In this document: positions 1 through 5,791 of the stretch, piece after piece
Position numbering within the stretch: the first letter of the stretch is position 1
How the letters are laid out: each line of letters starts with the position of its first letter
From: Euryarchaeota archaeon UBA52
GTDB taxonomy: Archaea; Thermoplasmatota; Poseidoniia; Poseidoniales; Thalassarchaeaceae
DNA length: 16,720 bases
Direction: 5' to 3'
NCBI GenBank assembly: GCA_002505455.1
Contig: DAVB01000055.1
Span: forward strand, 96,005 to 112,724
Notes under the pieces: model-generated
Databases searched by the model: none
What the model was told of the DNA's origin: nothing
Seen by the model: the letters and a program-made list of their open reading frames with translations, nothing else
Made by a program: the position numbers and the translations under genes

Positions 1-1
1 G

Positions 2-102
2 TCCGCGCTCCCGGACTTGAACCGGGGACCCCCTGATGGCTGCCCACAACCATGTGTTTCCAGTCTACAGTCAGGTGCTCTAGCCAACTGAGCTAAGCGC
101 GG
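2..102 (-). tRNA. tRNA-Tyr (GTA) with intron
   Basis: Read on the minus strand, this folds as a full cloverleaf. The acceptor is CCGCGCT/AGCGCGG with discriminator A at position 2, the D stem GCTC/GAGC, the anticodon stem CCTGA/TCAGG and the T arm CCCGG-TTCAAGT-CCGGG with a 5-nt variable loop. The anticodon loop after splicing is CTGTAGA, so the anticodon is GTA (plus-strand 66-68). C1-G72 with A73 is the archaeal/eukaryotic tRNA-Tyr identity. A 27-nt insertion sits between nucleotides 37 and 38. Position 1 reads C on this strand and may be the first base of an encoded CCA, but the window edge cuts it off. Confidence 0.95.
38..64 (-). other. tRNA-Tyr intron (27 nt, position 37/38)
   Basis: The insertion lies between G37 (plus-strand 65) and A38 (plus-strand 37), the canonical archaeal tRNA intron site. 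Anticodon-loop bases CUGU (32-35) can pair with intron bases GCAG (plus-strand 40-43), giving a four-pair central helix. This leaves three-nucleotide bulges AG|A and CC|A at the two splice points, as tRNA splicing endonuclease needs. Intron bases CACA and TGTG can form an internal hairpin with loop TGGT. Confidence 0.85.
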
Positions 103-125
103 CTGGTCCGAGCGGCAAGCAGGAG

Positions 126-133
126 ACTTATGT
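126..133 (-). promoter_or_regulatory. TATA-like box for tRNA-Tyr
   Basis: The minus strand reads ACATAAGT, 24-31 nt upstream of the mature tRNA 5' end at 102. That is the usual archaeal TBP-site distance if transcription starts at or next to the mature 5' end. Confidence 0.5.
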
Positions 134-212
134 CCGTTTCCGGGAAGTAGCCACTTCGGCTCCCGTCAAGATGGGCGATAATCGGCCCTGTGGGCGTCGT
201 GCCTCCCTCAAT

Positions 213-262
213 CATTAAGAAGGCCAAGAAATCGATTGCCTGCATCCATTTGGGGTGGAGGG
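213..262 (+). promoter_or_regulatory. ftsZ upstream region: TATA-like box and ribosome binding site
   Basis: A weak TATA-like CATTAAGA at 213-220 would place a start of transcription near 240-247. A strong Shine-Dalgarno sequence, GGTGGAGGG at 254-262, lies 6 nt before the ATG at 269. It decides the ftsZ start in favour of 269 over an in-frame TTG at 236. The rest of the 103-268 gap holds nothing recognised except a 5-bp hairpin at 144-157. Confidence 0.45.
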
Positions 263-268
263 CAATAC

Positions 269-1384
269 ATGACGATCGGTAATGCGCCAGCTTGGGGGGC
301 CATGGGCCAACCGGGCTCATCCACCGCCCTTACGGATGAACAGCTCGAGAGCTTCGGGCCACCTGACCCGCGTATACTTGTTTGCGGGTGCGGTGGGTCT
401 GGAAACAACACGATGAATCGCATTACGCATATAGGGGTGGAAGGAGCCATAACGGTAGCGATAAACACGGATAAGCAGCATCTGGACAATACCCGTGCCC
501 AGCAGAAGCTGCTCGTTGGGAGGCACATCACAAGAGGGCTCGGAGCAGGGGGCGACCCCCACATGGGCCGTAAGGCCGCTGAGGCCGGGAGAGGCGTGAT
601 TACCCAGATCGTCAATGGAGCGGATCTTGTATTCGTGACTGCTGGCCTAGGCGGAGGGACTGGAACCGGGATAGCTCCCGTGGTAGCGGCTGAGGCCAAG
701 AGGGTGGGTGCCCTCGTCGTTGCAATTGTCACCACGCCATTCGCTGTTGAGAGGAAGATGCGGATGCAGCGTGCTTTGGAGGGTCTTGACCTTCTTCGGG
801 GTGCTGCTGATGCGGTCCTCGTTCTAGACAATAACCGGCTACTCCAGTTTGTACCCAATCTGCCCCTGGAAGAGGCTTTCAGCATCATGGATCAACTGAT
901 CGCCGAGATAATCAAGGGGATAGTCGAAACGATTACTGTTCCGAGTCTGATAAATCTAGACTTTGCTGATGTTCGGTCCATCATGAAGGGGGGAGGCGTG
1001 ACGATGATGCTCTACGGGGAGAGTGACAAGGGGCCGGAAGAAGTCGTTCACGAGGCCATGAATCACCCTCTCCTTGATGTTGACATAGAGGGGGCGACGG
1101 GTGCGCTTATTCACGTGACTGGAGGTTCTTACATGACGTTGGAACAAGCCAACCAGGTCGTCGAGCTCATGACCGCGAAACTTGCGCCTGATGCTCAGGT
1201 GATATTCGGTGCTCGACAAGACCCTGCCTTCGGGGACACCATCAAAGTGATGTCGATAATCACAGGCGTGGCCGGTGATAGGCTTTCTGGGGGGTCGATG
1301 GCCGCAGACCTCCTGGGAGATGCGCTCAACATAGCTCGAAAGAGTGCTCGGGATGAGGACGGACTGCACAGATTTGACGGTTAA
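269..1384 (+). CDS. ftsZ: Cell division GTPase FtsZ
   Basis: FtsZ is the tubulin-like GTPase that polymerises into the cytokinetic ring at mid-cell. The 371-residue protein shows the nucleotide-binding loop CGGSGNNT (41-48), the tubulin signature GLGGGTGTG (126-134), the T3-region AINTD (64-68) and the catalytic T7 loop NLDFAD (229-234). The key T7 aspartates are present, so it should be an active polymerising GTPase and not a CetZ-type relative. About 30 extra residues precede the GTPase core, and the C-terminus ends shortly after the core without an obvious long linker or conserved tail peptide. The ATG at 269 is chosen because a strong Shine-Dalgarno sits just upstream. Whether it is the FtsZ1 or FtsZ2 type cannot be settled by eye. 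The next gene follows after 42 bp on the same strand. Confidence 0.96.
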   Translation: MTIGNAPAWGAMGQPGSSTALTDEQLESFGPPDPRILVCGCGGSGNNTMNRITHIGVEGAITVAINTDKQHLDNTRAQQKLLVGRHITRGLGAGGDPHMGRKAAEAGRGVITQIVNGADLVFVTAGLGGGTGTGIAPVVAAEAKRVGALVVAIVTTPFAVERKMRMQRALEGLDLLRGAADAVLVLDNNRLLQFVPNLPLEEAFSIMDQLIAEIIKGIVETITVPSLINLDFADVRSIMKGGGVTMMLYGESDKGPEEVVHEAMNHPLLDVDIEGATGALIHVTGGSYMTLEQANQVVELMTAKLAPDAQVIFGARQDPAFGDTIKVMSIITGVAGDRLSGGSMAADLLGDALNIARKSARDEDGLHRFDG

Positions 1385-1426
1385 GGTGCACGGAACCCCC
1401 ATAGATTGAAACACGAGAGTATTGAC

Positions 1427-2233
1427 ATGAAAGCCATGATTGGGAAGAGAGTCACTGCATTTACTCTGCTTGCGGTTATGCTAATCGCAGTCACAGGGGC
1501 GCCTGCCTCCGCACAGGCTGCAGATGCTAAGCAGCCCTCTGTGGAGAATCCTCACATGCACATTTGGGGCACCGACAACATAGGCCAGTGCTGGACCCAC
1601 TTCGATGCAAATGAGACTACTTCCGCCGTAGATGGCTATGGGGAGAAGGAGTTTGCACAAAATCAACAGGTTGATGTCAACTTCAATTGCGCTATGTCAG
1701 AATCCTTCAAGGAAGATATGTACCTCAATCCAAATGGGACCATCAGGATAGATGTGGGTGTCTATGTTCAATCCGGTGACTGTAGCGACACAGCAGAATG
1801 TCAAGAGTTGCGAATCTCACTCATGAAGGGTAGTACCGTGGTTGCAGTGAATGAATTCGCAACCAATTCTTTTGAGGACGAGCAGGTAATCTGGGAAATC
1901 CCCGTAGCAGACAATATGACAAGGTGGAACAAGAGCTTTGAGGAGCCACAGTTGCAATTCGAATACTCAAAACCCAATCCAGGAGGGTTGGAGTGCATCG
2001 TATTCGATTGTACGGGTGTTTTCAGATTGTATTATTCAAATAATCAAGACGGTATGAATACGGAGATTCTTTTCCCAGTCATCAACGCCTCCGATCCAAT
2101 CGCCGTCGGTGGCGACAATCCTCCGCCGTCCGCGGTAGACAATGGCTTGTTGCCCGGATTCGGACTTCTTGCAGGGGTAGGATCAATGGCGATCGGAGCG
2201 GTGGCGGCAAGCAGACTCCATCGCGAAGGCTGA
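1427..2233 (+). CDS. Secreted protein with PGF-CTERM-like anchor, function unknown
   Basis: I do not recognise the 268-residue protein as a named family. A signal peptide covers about residues 1-29: basic MKAMIGKR, a hydrophobic core, then a cut after ASA. The ectodomain holds six cysteines (55, 88, 119, 125, 190, 195) that could form three disulfides. It also has five N-glycosylation sequons, at N62, N103, N163, N168 and N220. A flexible PPPSAVDNG stretch leads to LLPGFG (241-246), a short hydrophobic helix and the basic tail SRLHREG. This is the layout of PGF-CTERM proteins, which archaeosortase A cuts and lipid-anchors. An ATG at 1427 with GAGAG 7 nt upstream is preferred over a TTG at 1406. 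It may be co-transcribed with ftsZ. It is probably an envelope or surface-layer-associated protein. Confidence 0.8.
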   Translation: MKAMIGKRVTAFTLLAVMLIAVTGAPASAQAADAKQPSVENPHMHIWGTDNIGQCWTHFDANETTSAVDGYGEKEFAQNQQVDVNFNCAMSESFKEDMYLNPNGTIRIDVGVYVQSGDCSDTAECQELRISLMKGSTVVAVNEFATNSFEDEQVIWEIPVADNMTRWNKSFEEPQLQFEYSKPNPGGLECIVFDCTGVFRLYYSNNQDGMNTEILFPVINASDPIAVGGDNPPPSAVDNGLLPGFGLLAGVGSMAIGAVAASRLHREG

Positions 2234-2239
2234 TTTGAG

Positions 2240-3520
2240 TCACAGAGACTCTGCATCAAAATCGGACTCTTCGCCGGTTTCCAGATTCTTGATTCTGACC
2301 TTTCCAGCCTGCCATTCCTCTGGCATGACCATGACGAGTCTCTGGGCACCCGTTCTCTCAGCATGCCTGAATGCCCACTTCATTCTCTTATCATCCAGAA
2401 CCAGGTCTACGGATCTGCCGGATGCCCTGAGCCTGGACGCGACCGCCATGGCAGCGGGCCTCAGAGCCTTGTCGAGAGGGATCACTATGTCCTCATTCCC
2501 ACTTGGCAGATGCGGTATCAGGCCCTTAACTGAGAGGAGTTCCATGATTACCATGTCGCCGAATCCGAATCCCGTGGCCGGGAGGTCCTTCCCCCCCAGT
2601 GTGGACAGCAGCCGATCATACCTGCCGCCACCGCATATCGCCCGGAGTTCGTTGTCCCTGTCATGGGCCTCGAACACGGATCCCGTGTAGTATGCGAGGC
2701 CCCTGACCACAGAGGCGTCAAAGGCCAGCCAGCTCGTTATTCCGTAAGATTCGCACAGGGCGAATAGATCTCGGAGTTCCCTTACCGCCTGGCTGTCGCT
2801 ATCCAACTCAATACTCAGGTCATCCAGATCCTTCATCCCGAGTACTTTCCTTATCCTATCTATCGAATCATGACCGTGCCCCAAGTCTGCGAGTTGCTGC
2901 TCTATGGCTTCAGGGGGGAGTTTGTCCATCTTGTCGATGACGATGCACGTCTTGGAGAAGGTCTCCCCCTCGATTCCGAGTGCCCCCAGGACCTCCTCGA
3001 GGACCTTCCTGTTGCTCACCCGTATTACGAGGTCGTCGGACTTGAGACCGACGGCTTCAAAGAAGTGTACGAGCACTGAGAGCAGTTCTGCATCCGCTTC
3101 GACCCCGTGCAGGCCCCATATGTCGACATTCCACTGATAATGCTCCCTTCCACGGCCCCTTTGGGTTCTTTCATATCGCCAGCACTGCGGAATGGAATAC
3201 CACTTGATAGGCGTGGGGAGCGCCCCCGATTTGGCCATGACCATCCGTGCCAGTGAAGGCGTCATTTCAGGTCTGAGGGTTACGCGTCTACCGCCCTTAT
3301 CTTCGAAGTTATACAGCTGTGCAGTAATCTCTTCGCCTGCCTTTCTCGTATAGAGTTCCTCACTCTCAAGGACCGGTGAGTCGTACTCTTCGAATCCATG
3401 GGAACGTGCAGCGGCGTGGAAGTGTTCGAATAGCCAATTTCTGAGTCTCATCTCTTCCGGATAGAAGTCGCGAGTCCCTCGCACGCCGGCAGACACGTCA
3501 CTCGCTGTTTGCGAATGCAC
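2240..3520 (-). CDS. hisS: Histidyl-tRNA synthetase
   Basis: The enzyme charges tRNA-His with histidine in the cytoplasm (class II synthetase). In the 426-residue product, VRGTRDF (13-19) opens motif 1. Motif 2 is RYERTQRGRGREHYQ (115-129), and the histidine-specific signatures are GLAYYTGSVFE (274-284) and GGGRYDRL (297-304). A C-terminal anticodon-binding domain of about 90 residues follows (345-426). I start it at the GTG at 3520, one base after the TGA of the upstream gene and behind a weak AGGT. Starting at the ATG at 3598 would add 26 residues deep inside the upstream gene and is less likely. It is the last gene of a tightly coupled operon headed by a peptidase, an unusual home for a housekeeping synthetase. 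Confidence 0.95.
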   Translation of the reverse strand: MHSQTASDVSAGVRGTRDFYPEEMRLRNWLFEHFHAAARSHGFEEYDSPVLESEELYTRKAGEEITAQLYNFEDKGGRRVTLRPEMTPSLARMVMAKSGALPTPIKWYSIPQCWRYERTQRGRGREHYQWNVDIWGLHGVEADAELLSVLVHFFEAVGLKSDDLVIRVSNRKVLEEVLGALGIEGETFSKTCIVIDKMDKLPPEAIEQQLADLGHGHDSIDRIRKVLGMKDLDDLSIELDSDSQAVRELRDLFALCESYGITSWLAFDASVVRGLAYYTGSVFEAHDRDNELRAICGGGRYDRLLSTLGGKDLPATGFGFGDMVIMELLSVKGLIPHLPSGNEDIVIPLDKALRPAAMAVASRLRASGRSVDLVLDDKRMKWAFRHAERTGAQRLVMVMPEEWQAGKVRIKNLETGEESDFDAESL

Positions 3521-3521
3521 T

Positions 3522-4001
3522 TCAAGACCTACGGCCCAATTTGGCAATCTCCATGCGTTCACGGACTGAAATGGTTCCATCCGACACAGGAAATGCAACG
3601 AATCTCAATGCTATGAATGAGAGGAATCCGAATGCAACTGTATTCAAGGCCCAGACAGCGAGATGGTCGAAGCCCATTCTATCTGCTAAGATGGCCTGGG
3701 AGACCGTGGAGATGGTGAGTAAAGTCGTGTATACGATCATTGTGAGGGCGAGGCTTCTACCGTATGGGGAGGTCGAGCGGAACGTGAACCACCTGTGCAT
3801 CGAGTGGGAGATTATCGAGCTTATGAGGTATGAAACTGACCAGGCACTCGCAGCACGGTATTCGATTTCCCCTGCTATGGAGTAGGCAACGGAGTACATA
3901 GCGAGGAAGATGAGGACGTTGAATGTTCCAACAGCACAGAAATACGCGTACTCAGTGAGAAGTCTGCGTAGATTGTAACTCTCTTGTTCGTGGTCTTTCA
4001 T
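3522..4001 (-). CDS. GtrA-like family membrane protein
   Basis: This is a 159-residue polytopic protein with four predicted membrane helices (about 17-42, 50-68, 83-105 and 113-137). The fold and the motif HRWFTFRS (69-76) after the second helix match the GtrA/DPMS family, whose members often help flip or present polyprenyl-phosphate sugars to glycosyltransferases. No glycosyltransferase is adjacent, so its partner is unknown. Its ATG overlaps the TGA of the upstream transporter gene (ATGA at 4001-3998), and its own TGA is one base from the hisS GTG, so all are probably translated from one message. Family assignment is fairly sure; substrate is not. Confidence 0.75.
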   Translation of the reverse strand: MKDHEQESYNLRRLLTEYAYFCAVGTFNVLIFLAMYSVAYSIAGEIEYRAASAWSVSYLISSIISHSMHRWFTFRSTSPYGRSLALTMIVYTTLLTISTVSQAILADRMGFDHLAVWALNTVAFGFLSFIALRFVAFPVSDGTISVRERMEIAKLGRRS

Positions 4002-5791
4002 ACGATTTCAGCGTCCATAACAGAGCCGCCTGAGACTACGAATGGCTGATTCTCAAGCTCGGGGAGAGGATCGCCAACTTTGACGATGAAAGGGTCTTGG
4101 CCACCCGGTAACGTGTCGATCGGCACGTCTGCTCCCTCTGGGACGTTCCTGAATAGTGGTCTTGGCTCAAGCACGTATTCGCCGGATAAGAGACACATCG
4201 GGAATCCGGATTTCCCTGTCGGTACGACCTTATTGACGAGCATTAGTCGGTTCATGCTGATGAATAGAAACGCGGTTATGCCCCAGAAAATGAGGATTAT
4301 CGTGATGCCTTTCGGATTTGTCGGGTTCCATGGATCTTCAACGGTAGCCAGCATGTCCAAGAAGAATGTGCCCATGAGTACCACGAACATGATAGGGAAT
4401 CCGAGATACATGATGTAATCCCACCACTTGCCTATCCACCAGTCGTTGTCGCCCGTGTTGATGAAGTCGTCCCTGAACGATGAGACCCCGTGATCCAGAT
4501 AGTCGCGCATCGAGAAGCCCTCGACATCATTTTCCGCTTGCCAAGCCTTGTATCTGGACCATCCGTATTTCCAGATAGCGTACGCGATGAACAGGCCGCT
4601 GAACATCAGGCCGTATCCCCAGATGTGATCCTGCACCTCGAGGAACTGCGGGAAGGCAACGCCCGTAGATTCGTCTACTAGGATCCAGGTTGCAGCACTG
4701 GGTATCCCGAACAGGAATATTGCGACGCTGGTTAGTCCTACCGCCTTCTCCCTATTCACTCCGTGATCCACGAAATTTCGAACGCATAGCTCGACCGTCG
4801 ATATCATCGAGGTCAAAGCGGCGAATGAAAGCGCGAGGAAGAACATCGCGACCATCGCAAGTTGAACGACAGGCCCCCCTGGGGCCTGTGCGAATACCTC
4901 GGGGAGTACGAGGAACGTGATCGCGCTACTGCCTCCGCTCACTGCAGACAGGGGGTCGTCCACGACGGAGAATACGGCCATCATGACGGTTAGCCCTGCT
5001 ATGATCGAGATGCTATTGTTTGCAAGGCACATGGTGGCTGCATTCAGAGTTGTGTCCTCGTCCTTCCTCATGTATACCGAGTAGGTGATGGCCATGCCCA
5101 TTCCTGCTGAGCAAGACCACGCTGACTGCGACAGCCCGTTTATCCAGGTCTCTGGTTCCAAAAGGTACTCTGGTTGTATGCTGAACATGTATACGAAACC
5201 ATCCAGTGAACCGTCATTCATGTCCATGACGAAAGCGAGGAACAACGCTGAGAATAGAAGGATGAACAGAGAGACCATCAGAATCACATTGACCTTCTCG
5301 ATGGCCTTAGCGCCCTTCCATATCGCTGCCATTGTGATCAGCACTGCAAGTGCTTGGAACATGATTACCTGGGATGGGTCTTGCAAGAAGGTGTTCCAAA
5401 CTTCAGTCGTATCTACGTCTGACCCTAGGCCACCTCGAACAGCGCTCTGGAAGTAGTTGATGCACCAACCGGTCACCACGGCATAGTAGAAGCCTATAGC
5501 TGTGGAAATCCATGCAGTCCATAGCCCCATCCAAGCGAATTTTGGGCCGTTGAATATTCTGAATGTACCTACGGTACCGGTTCTTGATCGCTTGCCGAGC
5601 GCGAATTCGGCGACGACCAGCGGGATGGACCACAGAAAAAGGAAGATTAGCCACGGGACTAGGAATGAGCCCCCGCCGTTGGCACCGACCATTCTCGGGA
5701 ATCGCCATATGTTGCCTGTTCCAATCGCAGCGCCTATAGTAGCGAATATCAGTCCTAATCGGCCACTGAACTCGTCTGATGAGCTGTTCAT
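3998..5791 (-). CDS. Na+-dependent amino-acid transporter, NSS (SNF) family
   Basis: This is a 597-residue LeuT-fold symporter with about 12 membrane helices, predicted to import amino acids or related amines with sodium. GTGNIWRFP (24-32) in helix 1 is the family hallmark, with N27 matching the LeuT Na1 ligand. The helix 8 motif AALTS (324-328) matches the Na2 site residues of LeuT. Q222, S226 and N258 fit LeuT Q250, T254 and N286. S262 falls where LeuT has E290, and W47 where LeuT has Y47. It is longer than LeuT: an acidic linker lies between helices 10 and 11 (about 411-455) and a cytoplasmic tail of about 75 residues follows helix 12. It is translationally coupled by ATGA overlaps to the peptidase upstream and the GtrA-like gene downstream. 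Confidence 0.93.
   Translation of the reverse strand: MNSSSDEFSGRLGLIFATIGAAIGTGNIWRFPRMVGANGGGSFLVPWLIFLFLWSIPLVVAEFALGKRSRTGTVGTFRIFNGPKFAWMGLWTAWISTAIGFYYAVVTGWCINYFQSAVRGGLGSDVDTTEVWNTFLQDPSQVIMFQALAVLITMAAIWKGAKAIEKVNVILMVSLFILLFSALFLAFVMDMNDGSLDGFVYMFSIQPEYLLEPETWINGLSQSAWSCSAGMGMAITYSVYMRKDEDTTLNAATMCLANNSISIIAGLTVMMAVFSVVDDPLSAVSGGSSAITFLVLPEVFAQAPGGPVVQLAMVAMFFLALSFAALTSMISTVELCVRNFVDHGVNREKAVGLTSVAIFLFGIPSAATWILVDESTGVAFPQFLEVQDHIWGYGLMFSGLFIAYAIWKYGWSRYKAWQAENDVEGFSMRDYLDHGVSSFRDDFINTGDNDWWIGKWWDYIMYLGFPIMFVVLMGTFFLDMLATVEDPWNPTNPKGITIILIFWGITAFLFISMNRLMLVNKVVPTGKSGFPMCLLSGEYVLEPRPLFRNVPEGADVPIDTLPGGQDPFIVKVGDPLPELENQPFVVSGGSVMDAEIV

Noticed and set aside
144..157. Small hairpin GAAGT-agcc-ACTTC between tRNA-Tyr and ftsZ.
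   Set aside because: The five-base-pair stem does not extend and is common by chance; there is no evidence for a terminator or regulatory RNA.
208..888. Long open frame on the minus strand opposite ftsZ.
   Set aside because: It is antisense to a clear FtsZ with full motifs, and its translation is low-complexity Ser/Pro/Arg-rich, typical of a shadow frame.
1406..1426. TTG start for the PGF-CTERM protein.
   Set aside because: The ATG at 1427 has a GAGAG ribosome site at proper spacing and gives a conventional signal peptide start.
2235..2690. Plus-strand frame following the PGF-CTERM protein gene.
   Set aside because: It runs antisense to the conserved C-terminal half of hisS and has no recognisable features.
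3521..3598. Longer hisS start at an ATG within the upstream gene.
   Set aside because: The extra 26 residues lie wholly in the overlap with the GtrA-like gene and precede the usual HisRS beginning; the GTG at 3520 fits the operon spacing.
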